A DNA stretch of 64,000 bases from an uncultured Eubacteriales bacterium (GTDB lineage: Bacteria > Bacillota > Clostridia > Lachnospirales > Lachnospiraceae), in NCBI GenBank assembly GCA_951800645.1, contig CATOIK010000001.1, positions 1 to 64,000 of the forward strand. The letters are read 5' to 3'. Positions 48,824 through 57,856 of the stretch are shown here, in pieces (positions within the stretch are counted from its first letter, which is position 1; every line of letters begins with the position of its first letter). Below the pieces are notes generated by a model that worked only from the letters and a program-made list of their open reading frames with translations, was not told the DNA's origin and did not search any database. The position numbers and the translations under genes were made by a program.

Positions 48824-49840
48824 ATGCAGCGGACAAAACATATCCGGTATCCGGTTGTTTTCCTAAGCCTGGCTGCAGGTGTGATTTTATTTTTAATCCT
48901 GAATGTCTGTATCGGTTCTGTAAAGATTCCGGCTGCAGATATTCTGGCATCCATAGGAGGAAAAGAGGTGGAGCAGAGCCGGATTTTGTGGGACATCCGG
49001 ATGCCCAGGGCCATGGCTGCCATGATTTTAGGCGGCGCCTTAGGCCTGTCCGGCTATCTTTTGCAGACCTTTTTCCATAACCCGATTGCAAGTCCTTTTG
49101 TACTGGGCATTTCCTCCGGAGCCAAGATGACCGTATCCCTGGTTATGGTGTTTTTAATGGGCCGGAGATTTCCGGTTACCTCTGCCATGATGATTTTCGC
49201 TGCATTTGTGGGGGCCATGATTTCCATGGGATTTGTGCTCCTTATGTCCCGCCGCATTGAACAGATGTCTCTTTTGGTAGTCAGTGGCATCATGATCGGC
49301 TATATCTGCTCCGCAATTACGGAGCTGGTGGTTACATTCGCCAGCGACGCAGAGATTGTAAACCTTCACAACTGGTCCAGAGGCAGTTTTTCCGGGATTA
49401 CCTGGGAAAATGTAGCTGTCATGGCCTGGGTGGTGGCCGTCACTTTTATTGCCGTATTTCTGATGACAAAGCCTTTAAGCGCCTATCAGTTGGGAGAAGG
49501 CTATGCCAAAAACATGGGAGTTAATATCCGGCTGCTGCGGGTACTTCTGGTGGTGCTGTCCAGTATTTTATCCGGCTGTATTGTAGCCTTTGCCGGCCCC
49601 ATTTCCTTTGTAGGCATTGCAGTGCCTCATCTGGTAAAGAGCGCCTTAAATACGGCAAAGCCAATCCTGATGATTCCGGCCTGTTTCTTGGGAGGCAGTA
49701 TTTTCTGCCTGTTTTGCGATTTGTTGGCCAGAACTATGTTTGCTCCGACAGAGCTGGGAATCAGTACCGTGACTGCCATCTTCGGCGCTCCGGTAGTGCT
49801 TTGGGTCATGGTTCAACGGAAAAAGGAGAGAACTGCATGA
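48824..49840 (+). CDS. FecCD/BtuC-family ABC permease
   Basis: The 338-residue permease has about ten hydrophobic spans and the family signatures RMPRAMAAMILGGALGLSGYLLQ (seen as MPRAMAAMILGGALGLSG), FFHNPIASPFVLGISSGAK, and GPISFVGIAVPHLVK, characteristic of FecCD/BtuC importers. The start at 48824 follows GAGGAGG. Its stop overlaps the ATPase start by four bases (ATGA), so they are translationally coupled. It forms the membrane part of the chelate importer. Confidence 0.94.
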   Translation: MQRTKHIRYPVVFLSLAAGVILFLILNVCIGSVKIPAADILASIGGKEVEQSRILWDIRMPRAMAAMILGGALGLSGYLLQTFFHNPIASPFVLGISSGAKMTVSLVMVFLMGRRFPVTSAMMIFAAFVGAMISMGFVLLMSRRIEQMSLLVVSGIMIGYICSAITELVVTFASDAEIVNLHNWSRGSFSGITWENVAVMAWVVAVTFIAVFLMTKPLSAYQLGEGYAKNMGVNIRLLRVLLVVLSSILSGCIVAFAGPISFVGIAVPHLVKSALNTAKPILMIPACFLGGSIFCLFCDLLARTMFAPTELGISTVTAIFGAPVVLWVMVQRKKERTA

Positions 49841-50943
49841 GTACCTATTATTTTCAAACGGAGAACATGACTGTAGGCTATGAGAAAAGGCCGTTGATTG
49901 AAAGAATTACCATAGGCGTGGAAAAAGGGGAAATTGTGACCCTTATCGGCCCTAACGGCGCCGGAAAATCTACGGTTTTAAAAAGCATTGCCAGACAGTT
50001 GGCTTTGTTGGGAGGAACCGTGTGGCTGGATGGGCGGGATGTAAATGCCATGTCCGGAACAGAGCTTTCCAGAAATATGGCGGTGGTACTGACGGAAAAA
50101 CTGCGGACAGAGTTGATGACCTGTGAGGATGTGGTGGCTACCGGCAGATACCCTTATACCGGCCGGTTCGGCATTCTGTCAGAAACAGACCGGATGGCTG
50201 TGGCAGAGGCCATGGAGCTGGTGCAGGTCACTTACCTGCGGGACCAGGATTTTACCCGAATCAGCGATGGGCAGCGCCAGCGCGTCATGTTGGCCAGATG
50301 TCTGTGCCAGGAGCCGGAAATTTTGATTCTGGACGAGCCAACCTCCTATTTAGATATTAAGTACAAGCTGGAATTTCTCTCCATCCTGCAGGAAATGAGG
50401 CGGAAGAAGAAGCTGACGGTGATTATGTCCCTTCACGAGCTGGAGCTGGCTGTCCGGGTTTCGGACAAGATTCTGTGTATCGATGGAAGCCGTGTGGATC
50501 GGTTTGGCGCTCCGGAAAAGGTGTTTACGCCAGGGTATCTTACCAGGCTGTTTTCCATTACTTCAGGCAGTTATGACGAAGCCAGCGAAAGCATGGAATT
50601 GGAACCGGTAAAGGGAGAGCCGAAGGTATTTGTCATTGGAGGAGGGGGAACCGGAAAGCAGGTGTACCGCCGTCTGCAGCGGCAGGCCGTTCCCTTTGCA
50701 GCCGGAATCTTATTTCCCAATGATTTAGACTATCCGGCAGCGAAGGCTCTGGCTTCCCGGATAATAGAAACAGGCAGCTTTGAACCCATAACCGAAGACA
50801 AACTTCAGGAGGCAAGGCAGGTGTTGGACTGCTGCAGTCAGGTAATCTGCTGTAAAAAAGAGTTTGGAACCCTGGAGCAGGCCAATCGGCTTTTACTGGA
50901 ATATGCGGTTCGGCAGAGAAAAGAGATTGTTGCAGAGGAATAA
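49837..50943 (+). CDS. FecE-type ABC ATPase with C-terminal extension
   Basis: The 368-residue ATPase has Walker A (GPNGAGKS, about 36-43), the signature SDGQRQRVMLAR, Walker B (ILILDEPTSYLD) and the H-loop SLHELE. The ABC part ends near residue 250. A further about 105 residues (KVFVIGGGGTGKQVYRRLQRQ ... ending RQRKEIVAEE) begin with a glycine-rich Rossmann-like strand-loop, which resembles a nucleotide-binding fold and is not part of ordinary ABC ATPases. It may sense a nucleotide or cofactor. It ends the B12-controlled operon. Confidence 0.9.
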   Translation: MSTYYFQTENMTVGYEKRPLIERITIGVEKGEIVTLIGPNGAGKSTVLKSIARQLALLGGTVWLDGRDVNAMSGTELSRNMAVVLTEKLRTELMTCEDVVATGRYPYTGRFGILSETDRMAVAEAMELVQVTYLRDQDFTRISDGQRQRVMLARCLCQEPEILILDEPTSYLDIKYKLEFLSILQEMRRKKKLTVIMSLHELELAVRVSDKILCIDGSRVDRFGAPEKVFTPGYLTRLFSITSGSYDEASESMELEPVKGEPKVFVIGGGGTGKQVYRRLQRQAVPFAAGILFPNDLDYPAAKALASRIIETGSFEPITEDKLQEARQVLDCCSQVICCKKEFGTLEQANRLLLEYAVRQRKEIVAEE

Positions 50944-50947
50944 AAAT

Positions 50948-51403
50948 ATGCAAATCAGAGAAATCAAGGAGCAGAAAAAGGATTTTCTCCCACTGCTTCT
51001 TTTGGCTGACGAACAGGAAAGTATGATTGACCGATATTTAGAGCGCGGCACTTTGCTTGCCCTTTATGAGGGCGTTGAGAATGATCCTGTTGCAGTCTGC
51101 GTGATTACGGACGAAGGCGGCGGCACAGCAGAACTTAAAAGCCTGGTGGTGGCTCCGGATTATCAGCGAAAAGGCTATGGACGGAAAATGGTGGAGTTTG
51201 CAGCAGAGCGATGTAAAGGATCGTTTTCCACTTTGCTGGTGGGAACCGGAGACAGCCCTTTGACTGTGCCTTTTTATGAGGCCTGCGGGTTTGTCCGTTC
51301 CCATGTAGTGAAACATTTCTTCACCGACCACTACGATCACCCTATTTACGAAGCAGGAAAGCAGTTGGTGGACATGGTGTATCTTAGGATGGAACTTTTG
51401 TAA
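50948..51403 (+). CDS. GNAT-family acetyltransferase
   Basis: The 151-residue GNAT protein has the core ELKSLVVAPDYQRKGYGRKMVEFAAERCKG (about 63-92; acetyl-CoA loop YQRKGYG), then LLVGTGDSPLTVPFYEACGF and HFFTDHYDHPIYEAGKQL, seen in small acetyltransferases resembling YvbK. It starts 5 bases after the ATPase stop, so it may be in the same transcript. Substrate is unknown. Confidence 0.88.
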   Translation: MQIREIKEQKKDFLPLLLLADEQESMIDRYLERGTLLALYEGVENDPVAVCVITDEGGGTAELKSLVVAPDYQRKGYGRKMVEFAAERCKGSFSTLLVGTGDSPLTVPFYEACGFVRSHVVKHFFTDHYDHPIYEAGKQLVDMVYLRMELL

Positions 51404-51409
51404 AGTTTG

Positions 51410-51418
51410 TGCTATACT
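51410..51418 (+). promoter_or_regulatory. Extended -10 element before the RsuA-like gene
   Basis: TGCTATACT, similar to the extended -10 at 4052. There is no convincing -35 box. It lies 39 bases before the ATG at 51457. Confidence 0.45.
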
Positions 51419-51456
51419 GAAGCTTAAGTATGTTATGAAAAAGGACAGGGAGAAGC

Positions 51457-52236
51457 ATGGGAAAAGCAATACGGCTGGATAAGTATCTGGTGGAAATGGA
51501 CAAGGGCAGCCGCTCCCAGATCAAGGAGGCGGCAAAGAAGGGCCGCATCCAGGTAAATGGACAGATTGTAAAACAGACGGATATAAAAATTGAACCGGAT
51601 ACAGATAAAGTGCTTTTTGACGGAGCAGAGGTGGCGTACCGGGCCTTTGAATACTATATGTTAAACAAGCCGCAGGGGGTGGTTTCCGCCACAGAGGATA
51701 ACCTTCATAAGACGGTCATAGACTTGTTAGGGGAAGGCTGCCGCAGGGATTTGTTTCCGGTAGGACGGCTGGACATCGACACAGAAGGGCTTTTACTTCT
51801 GACAAATGACGGAGATCTGTCCCACCAGCTTCTGGCGCCGAAAAAGCATGTGGATAAGCAATATTTTGCCCTGGTGGAAGGGCTGCTGCCGGAAGACAGT
51901 ATAAAGCAGATGGCGCAGGGAATGACTTTAAAAGACGGTGTGACCGTAAAGCCGGGACAACTGGAGATACTTTCCCGGAACCAACTGGGAAAAAGCGGCC
52001 AGCCGGTCAGCAAAGTCCTTCTTACTATCCAGGAAGGAAAATTCCATCAGGTAAAGCGGATGTTTGAGGTCCTGGGCTGCAAGGTTATTTATTTAAAACG
52101 GCTTTCCATGGGCAGCTTACAACTGGATGAACGCTTACAGCCGGGAGAGTACCGTCCTTTGTCGGAAGCAGAAATTACAAGTCTGAAACAGCAGGGCAGA
52201 GGAACGGAAAAAGCAGACGGAGAGAAAGCAGAATGA
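51457..52236 (+). CDS. RsuA/RluB-family rRNA pseudouridine synthase
   Basis: The 259-residue enzyme has an N-terminal S4 RNA-binding domain (about 1-60, with IRLDKYLVEMDKGSRSQIKEA) and a catalytic domain containing YYMLNKPQGVVSATED and the active-site Asp in LFPVGRLDIDTEGLLLLTNDG. It would isomerise a uridine in rRNA. Whether the target is in 16S or 23S RNA cannot be read. The HAD gene overlaps its stop by four bases. Confidence 0.93.
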   Translation: MGKAIRLDKYLVEMDKGSRSQIKEAAKKGRIQVNGQIVKQTDIKIEPDTDKVLFDGAEVAYRAFEYYMLNKPQGVVSATEDNLHKTVIDLLGEGCRRDLFPVGRLDIDTEGLLLLTNDGDLSHQLLAPKKHVDKQYFALVEGLLPEDSIKQMAQGMTLKDGVTVKPGQLEILSRNQLGKSGQPVSKVLLTIQEGKFHQVKRMFEVLGCKVIYLKRLSMGSLQLDERLQPGEYRPLSEAEITSLKQQGRGTEKADGEKAE

Positions 52237-52916
52237 ATGCCAATGGTTTGAAGGAATACTTAAAAGAGATTGATGCTGTGATTTTTGATCTGGACGGCAC
52301 TTTGGTAGATTCCATGTGGATGTGGAAGGAGATTGACATTGAATATTTAGGCCGTTATGGTTATGATTGTCCGCCAAAGCTGCAGAAGGAGATTGAAGGC
52401 ATGAGTTTTTCCGAGACCGCCATGTACTTTAAGGAAAAATTCCAGATTCCGGATTCCCTGGAGCAGATCAAGCAGGCCTGGACCGATATGAGCATTGAAA
52501 AATACCGGAGTCAGGTGCCTTTAAAGCCTGGGGCAGAAAAATTCCTAAGGTATTTAAAAGAGTCCGGCGTCAGGGCCGGAATCGCTACCAGCAATGGCCG
52601 GGCCATGGTGGATGTGGTGTTAAATTCTTTAAAGATCACTCCCTATTTTCAGGTGGTAACAACTGCCTGTGAGGTGGCAGCCGGAAAACCGGAGCCGGAT
52701 ATTTACCTGAAGGTGGCAGAGCAGTTAGGGGTAAAACCGGAGCGGTGCCTGGTGTTTGAAGATGTACCCGCCGGAATTTTGGCAGGCAAGGCAGCCGGAA
52801 TGACGGTATGCGCTATAGAAGATGAATTTTCTGCCGGAATGCGTCAGGAGAAGAAGGAGCTGGCAGATTACTATATTGAGGACTATGAACAGATACTGGA
52901 AATGAGGCTATTATGA
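52233..52916 (+). CDS. HAD-superfamily phosphatase (beta-phosphoglucomutase-like)
   Basis: The 227-residue protein has HAD motif I DLDGTLVDS (about 20-28), a four-helix cap domain, motif II ATSNG, motif III lysine in AAGKPEPDIYLK, and motif IV VFEDVPAGILAGKAAGM. It belongs to the beta-phosphoglucomutase/phosphatase group; the exact substrate, probably a sugar phosphate, is unknown. Its ends overlap both neighbours by four bases, forming a coupled operon. Confidence 0.92.
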   Translation: MNANGLKEYLKEIDAVIFDLDGTLVDSMWMWKEIDIEYLGRYGYDCPPKLQKEIEGMSFSETAMYFKEKFQIPDSLEQIKQAWTDMSIEKYRSQVPLKPGAEKFLRYLKESGVRAGIATSNGRAMVDVVLNSLKITPYFQVVTTACEVAAGKPEPDIYLKVAEQLGVKPERCLVFEDVPAGILAGKAAGMTVCAIEDEFSAGMRQEKKELADYYIEDYEQILEMRLL

Positions 52917-54883
52917 TACAGGATTATTTGCCGATCTGCCGGGCTGATATGGACCGGCGGGGCTGGGAACAGTGCGACTTTGTATATGTGACAGGAGATG
53001 CCTATGTAGACCATCCCTCCTTTGGCACGGCCATTATCAGCCGTCTCTTAGAATCCAGAGGCTACCGGGTGGGGATTATCTCCCAGCCGGACTGGAAAGA
53101 CCCGGAGAGCGTACAACTTCTGGGAAAACCTCGTCTTGGATTTTTGGTTTCCTCTGGAAATATGGATTCCATGGTAAACCACTATTCTGTGTCCAAGAAG
53201 CGGCGGCAGCAGGATTCCTATACCCCCGGCGGCGTGATGGGGAAACGGCCAGATTATGCAGCCGTGGTGTATTCCAATCTGATTCGCTCCGTTTATAAGG
53301 ATTCTCCCATTATTCTTGGCGGCATCGAGGCCAGTCTGCGCAGACTGGCTCACTACGACTACTGGTCCAACCGGCTGAAACGGTCTATCCTGCTGGATGC
53401 TCAGGCAGACCTGATTTCCTACGGAATGGGAGAGCATTCCATTGTGGAGATTGCAGACGCCTTAAACAGCGGCATCGATGTAAAGGACATTACCTTTATT
53501 GACGGCACTGTATTTAAAACCCGGAATCTGGATGTGGTTTACGATTACCAGATGCTGCCGGACTACGACAAAATGAAGCGGGATAAGACAGAGTATGCAA
53601 AAAGCTTTTATGTCCAGTACCAGAATACAGACCCCTTTACCGGAAAACGGCTGGCAGAGCCTTACTTCGGCAAGGAGTTTGTGGTGCAGAATCCGCCGTC
53701 CAAGCCTCTGACTACAGAGGAGATGGACGAAATCTACGCCCTTCCCTATATGCGGAGCTATCATCCGTCCTACGAGGAAGCAGGAGGCGTTCCGGCTATC
53801 CGGGAAATCAAGTTCAGCTTAATCAGCAACCGGGGATGCTTCGGCGCCTGCAGCTTCTGCGCCCTGACCTTCCATCAGGGGCGTATCATCCAGGTGCGCA
53901 GCCATGAATCTTTAGTAGAAGAAGCCACCCTGCTGACCCAGGAGCCGGATTTTAAGGGCTATATCCACGATGTAGGCGGCCCCACCGCCAACTTCCGTTT
54001 CCCAGCCTGCGAAAAGCAGCTAACCAAGGGAGCCTGCCCCCACAAGCAGTGCCTGTTTCCGGAACCCTGTAAAAATATGAATGCAGATCACAGCGACTAT
54101 ATTGCGCTTCTCAGAAAACTGCGGTCTATTCCCAGGGTAAAAAAGGTGTTTATCCGCTCCGGTATCCGGTTTGACTACCTGCTGGCAGATAAGAACCGGA
54201 ATTTCCTGCGGGAGCTTTGCCAGTACCATGTCAGCGGCCAGCTAAAGGTTGCGCCGGAGCATGTGGCAGACCCGGTACTGACCCGGATGGGCAAGCCCCG
54301 GAATGCGGTTTACAACCAGTTTGTGAAAGAATATAAGGAGATGAACGCCCGCATTGGAAAGGAGCAGTACCTGGTTCCTTACCTGATGTCCTCCCATCCC
54401 GGTTCCACCCTGAAGGAGGCAGTGGAGCTGGCAGAGTATCTGCGGGATTTAGGATACATGCCGGAGCAGGTGCAGGATTTCTATCCCACACCGTCCACCA
54501 TTTCTACCTGTATGTATTACACAGGTCTGGATCCCCGGACCATGGAGCCGGTTTATGTGCCGGTAAATCCCCATGAGAAAGCCATGCAGCGGGCCTTGAT
54601 TCAATACCGGAATCCGAAAAACTACGAGTTGGTGAAGGAAGCGTTGATAAAGGCAGGGCGGACAGATTTAATTGGATTTGATAAAAAGTGCCTGATCCGG
54701 CCAAGACAGGGGATGAACGGCGGTTCTGGCTCCGGCTGCGGAAATTACAGCCACTGCAAAGAAAAAGCCAGAAGCAGTAAGCCCGGCGCAAACGGCCGTT
54801 TCCAGGGCGCAGGAAAGAAAAACCAGACAGACCGGAAACTAGTAAAGAAAAAGACCATCCGGAATGTTCATAAAAAGAAGTAA
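52913..54883 (+). CDS. YgiQ-family radical SAM protein
   Basis: The 656-residue protein has an N-terminal cobalamin-binding-like region, the UPF0313 core GGIEASLRRLAHYDYWSNRL, and the radical SAM cluster CFGACSFC (a CxxxCxxC motif) in SNRGCFGACSFCALTFHQGR. Later motifs are SGIRFDY and LKVAPEHV. The C-terminus is a Lys-rich tail after CGNYSHCKEKARSS. The reaction of YgiQ proteins is not established. Length is typical for the family. It is coupled to the HAD gene. Confidence 0.93.
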   Translation: MIQDYLPICRADMDRRGWEQCDFVYVTGDAYVDHPSFGTAIISRLLESRGYRVGIISQPDWKDPESVQLLGKPRLGFLVSSGNMDSMVNHYSVSKKRRQQDSYTPGGVMGKRPDYAAVVYSNLIRSVYKDSPIILGGIEASLRRLAHYDYWSNRLKRSILLDAQADLISYGMGEHSIVEIADALNSGIDVKDITFIDGTVFKTRNLDVVYDYQMLPDYDKMKRDKTEYAKSFYVQYQNTDPFTGKRLAEPYFGKEFVVQNPPSKPLTTEEMDEIYALPYMRSYHPSYEEAGGVPAIREIKFSLISNRGCFGACSFCALTFHQGRIIQVRSHESLVEEATLLTQEPDFKGYIHDVGGPTANFRFPACEKQLTKGACPHKQCLFPEPCKNMNADHSDYIALLRKLRSIPRVKKVFIRSGIRFDYLLADKNRNFLRELCQYHVSGQLKVAPEHVADPVLTRMGKPRNAVYNQFVKEYKEMNARIGKEQYLVPYLMSSHPGSTLKEAVELAEYLRDLGYMPEQVQDFYPTPSTISTCMYYTGLDPRTMEPVYVPVNPHEKAMQRALIQYRNPKNYELVKEALIKAGRTDLIGFDKKCLIRPRQGMNGGSGSGCGNYSHCKEKARSSKPGANGRFQGAGKKNQTDRKLVKKKTIRNVHKKK

Positions 54884-54920
54884 CAAACGGCTTAATTTCG
54901 TAGAAAGAAGGGAGCATACC

Positions 54921-55694
54921 ATGAAAACTGCCATCATTACCGGAGCATCCTCCGGCCTGGGCCGGGAAACTGCTATCCAGATTGCAGACCGGTTTGCCGG
55001 GATACAGGAAATCTGGCTGATTGCCCGCCGGAAGGACCGGTTAGAACTGCTTTCGGCAGAGCTTCCGGTTCCGGTGCGCGTCTTTGTCCTGGATCTTTGC
55101 AAAAAGGAAGAACTGGAACAGTTGGAAGACGCTCTGAAAACCAGCAGACCGGAAGTGAAATTTCTGGTAAACGCTGCCGGATACGGAAAAATCGGTCCGG
55201 TAGGAGGTGTTTCTCTGGAGGCAGAAACCGGCATGGTGGCCTTAAACTGTGAGGCCCTCTGTGCTGTTACTCATCTGGTGCTTCCTTATATGACAAGAGA
55301 AAGCCGGATTATACAGTTTGCTTCAGGAGCCGCTTTTTCTCCCCAGCCTGGTTTTGCAGTCTATGCAGCCACAAAGGCTTTTGTCCTAAGCTACAGCCGG
55401 GCCTTGGGCGCAGAGCTGAAGCATCGGCGCATCGCTGTGACTGCTGTCTGTCCCGGACCGGTGCGGACAGAATTCCATCAGATAGCGGAGTCAACCGGAC
55501 ATGTTCCCATCTACAAACGGCTTGCCATGGCAGACCCCAGAAAAGTAGTAAAATTAGCTATCCGGGATTCCATGATGGGAAAGCCGCTGTCAATTTACGG
55601 CCTTCCTATGAAAGCATTTCATCTGGCAGGAAAGCTTCTTCCTCATCAGATGATTCTGACAGTAATAGAACGGTTTCAGAATACGGACCAGTAA
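54921..55694 (+). CDS. Short-chain dehydrogenase/reductase
   Basis: The 257-residue SDR has the NAD(P)-binding TGASSGLGRETAIQ (about 8-21), NAAGYGKIGP, and the catalytic Ser/YxxxK in FASGAAFSPQPGFAVYAATKAFV, followed by VCPGPVRTEFH. An Arg after the first strand (IARRKDR) suggests NADPH. The substrate is unknown. The start at 54921 follows AAAGAAGGGAG. The membrane-protein gene follows after 15 bases. Confidence 0.93.
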   Translation: MKTAIITGASSGLGRETAIQIADRFAGIQEIWLIARRKDRLELLSAELPVPVRVFVLDLCKKEELEQLEDALKTSRPEVKFLVNAAGYGKIGPVGGVSLEAETGMVALNCEALCAVTHLVLPYMTRESRIIQFASGAAFSPQPGFAVYAATKAFVLSYSRALGAELKHRRIAVTAVCPGPVRTEFHQIAESTGHVPIYKRLAMADPRKVVKLAIRDSMMGKPLSIYGLPMKAFHLAGKLLPHQMILTVIERFQNTDQ

Positions 55695-55709
55695 GGAGAG
55701 CAGCGCAGT

Positions 55710-56276
55710 ATGAAAACCCAAAAAGGCGATTACGGCTATCGGAATCACAACCGCAGCGTCCGTCTGTTTATTACTCTGCTTCTGATTGCAGGAATTCTGG
55801 CCCAGCTAGCCTGGCGCTTTTTTGCCGATAACCAGGCGTTAAAAAACATTTTAACGGTTATGGCCATTTTAACCGTCCTTCCCATGGCGAATATGGCTTC
55901 TCCTCTTTTAGCGTCCTGGAAATACCGGACTGGGACAGAGGCTTTTTACAGTCAGGTAAAACCTTATGAAAGCAGCGTCCTCATTCTTTATGATCTGATT
56001 GTCACTACCAAAGATCAGATTATTCCTCTGGATGCAGTGGCGGTTCATCCCGGCGGCGTTTACGGCTACTGTCCGGCAGCCAAAGTAAATGGAAAAAAGG
56101 CAGAAAAGGACATCGGCGCTATTTTGTCGGCCAACCGGGCGCCTGGCAGCGTGAAAATCATCCAGGATGAGCGCAGCTTTCTGCGGCGTCTGGAGTCTTT
56201 AAAGCCTGCCTCAGAATATGAAGACGACGGCTCTGTAGATTACATCGCCCAGATTCTGAAAAGTATTTCCATGTAA
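55710..56276 (+). CDS. Hypothetical membrane protein
   Basis: The 188-residue protein has two hydrophobic spans near residues 19-37 and 45-65, then a soluble C-terminal part (about 75-188) with DLIVTTKDQIIPLDAVAVHPGG and APGSVKIIQDERSFLRRLESL, distantly like NERD-type nuclease-related domains, though I see no clear catalytic motif. It is tightly spaced with the SDR gene before it and the pseudouridine synthase gene after it. Confidence 0.75.
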   Translation: MKTQKGDYGYRNHNRSVRLFITLLLIAGILAQLAWRFFADNQALKNILTVMAILTVLPMANMASPLLASWKYRTGTEAFYSQVKPYESSVLILYDLIVTTKDQIIPLDAVAVHPGGVYGYCPAAKVNGKKAEKDIGAILSANRAPGSVKIIQDERSFLRRLESLKPASEYEDDGSVDYIAQILKSISM

Positions 56277-56288
56277 GGAGATAGAAGT

Positions 56289-57248
56289 GTGAGAGAAATC
56301 GTGGTAAACAGCAATGAGGCCGGACAGCGGCTGGACAAGCTGCTGGGAAAATATCTGAATCTGGCCGGAAAAGGCTTTCTCTATAAGATGATGCGGAAGA
56401 AAAACATCACCTTAAACGGAAAAAAATGCGACGGTTCCGAAAAGCTTTCTGAGGGCGACCAGATTAAGCTCTTTCTGGCAGAGGAGACCATAGAGAAGTT
56501 TTCGGAAGTGAAGGTTCAGAAGGTAAAAAAGACGAAATTGGACATTCTTTACCAGGACGAGCACATTCTGCTGATCAACAAGCCCTCCGGCATGTTGTCC
56601 CAGAAGGCCAAAGAGACAGACGAATCTCTGGTGGAATATTTAATTGACTATCTGCTGGATACCCATGCCCTGACAAAAGAGGATCTGCGCAGCTTCCGTC
56701 CTTCTGTGTGCAACCGGCTGGACCGGAACACCAGCGGTATCGTGGCTGCCGGAAAATCCCTGGCTGGCCTGCAGATGCTTTCCGCCCTGTTTAAGGACCG
56801 GACTCTGCACAAATACTACCTGGCTGCAGTCTCAGGAGAGGTAGGGGAGTGTCAGACCATAAACGGATTTCTGGTAAAGGATGAGCGGGCCAACCAGGTG
56901 CGGATTCTTAAACAGGAGGAGGCCGGCTGCGCCCCTGTCTGCACCCGTTATGAACCCCTGCTTTATAAAAACGGCTGTACCCTTCTTAAAGTGGAGCTGA
57001 TTACCGGCCGAACCCATCAGATTCGGGCCCATCTGGCCTCCATCGGCCATCCCATTGTGGGAGATTACAAGTACGGAAAAGAGACAGTCAATGCAGAGGC
57101 AAAACGGCTGTATCAGGTTCGTTCCCAAATGCTTCATTCCTATGAACTGGTATTTCCAAAGCTTTCAGAACCCTTCGCCTGCTTAAGCGGAAAATCTTTT
57201 ACCGCCCCTTATCCGGTGGAGTTTAAGCGGATATTTGGGGATTTTTGA
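56289..57248 (+). CDS. RluC/RluD-family pseudouridine synthase
   Basis: The 319-residue enzyme has an S4 domain (about 10-75, QRLDKLLGKYLNLAGKGFLYKMM), then the catalytic domain with ILYQDEHILLINKPSGML and active-site Asp in CNRLDRNTSGIV. It has Asn where most relatives have His before RLD. LLKVELITGRTHQIRAHLASIGHPIVGDYKYG is the typical C-terminal signature. It would modify 23S rRNA or tRNA. The start is GTG behind AAGGAGATAG. Confidence 0.93.
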   Translation: MREIVVNSNEAGQRLDKLLGKYLNLAGKGFLYKMMRKKNITLNGKKCDGSEKLSEGDQIKLFLAEETIEKFSEVKVQKVKKTKLDILYQDEHILLINKPSGMLSQKAKETDESLVEYLIDYLLDTHALTKEDLRSFRPSVCNRLDRNTSGIVAAGKSLAGLQMLSALFKDRTLHKYYLAAVSGEVGECQTINGFLVKDERANQVRILKQEEAGCAPVCTRYEPLLYKNGCTLLKVELITGRTHQIRAHLASIGHPIVGDYKYGKETVNAEAKRLYQVRSQMLHSYELVFPKLSEPFACLSGKSFTAPYPVEFKRIFGDF

Positions 57249-57268
57249 TAACATGGAGGGAGTTTGAA

Positions 57269-57853
57269 ATGAACAGCAGAAAAAGAAAGGCCTTTTGGAC
57301 CATAGAACAAAAGAAAGCCAGGGAGCAGCAGATGGAGCAGCTTCATCCCGGATATTTTAAGCAGAAGGAAAAGACCTTTGTGCTTCTGGGAACAGTGATT
57401 TTTCTGCGGGGCGTATACTATGCCCTGACGATGATGATTAACCGGACACCCATCGCTTACAGCCTGTTTATGTTTCTGGGGCTGTTTATCGCTTACAGCG
57501 TGTATATGGTTGCGGCCCGTTCCCGGCTGATGGCCGGATGCCTGTTTGGAGTTAGGCTTCTGGAACTGGCGAAGATTCTGTCCCAGACGCTGCCTGCCCT
57601 GTTTTATTTCCCCTTTCTTTTCAAGATTTGGTGGGTTACCATGATGCTTATGTTTGCTTTGGATTTCTTCTATTTGGGACAGCCTTTGTTTCATAAAAAG
57701 GCGATTCAGCAGACAAAATACTATCAGATGCTGGATTCCTCTGAGGAGCTTCCGTTTCCAAAGCCTCTCTCTGAGATGGTACTTACAAAAATCACAGAAG
57801 AAACGGCCGGCGAGGATTGTAATCAAGATTCAGAAGAAGACATGCAGAGGTAA
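57269..57853 (+). CDS. Hypothetical polytopic membrane protein
   Basis: The 194-residue protein has a basic N-terminus (MNSRKRKAFWTIEQKKAREQ), three or four hydrophobic segments between about 35 and 150, and an acidic C-terminal tail (EDCNQDSEEDMQR). I do not recognise a family. The start at 57269 follows GGAGGGAG. It stands between rluC-like and recU genes in tight spacing, so it is probably co-transcribed with them. Confidence 0.7.
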   Translation: MNSRKRKAFWTIEQKKAREQQMEQLHPGYFKQKEKTFVLLGTVIFLRGVYYALTMMINRTPIAYSLFMFLGLFIAYSVYMVAARSRLMAGCLFGVRLLELAKILSQTLPALFYFPFLFKIWWVTMMLMFALDFFYLGQPLFHKKAIQQTKYYQMLDSSEELPFPKPLSEMVLTKITEETAGEDCNQDSEEDMQR

Positions 57854-57856
57854 AAC

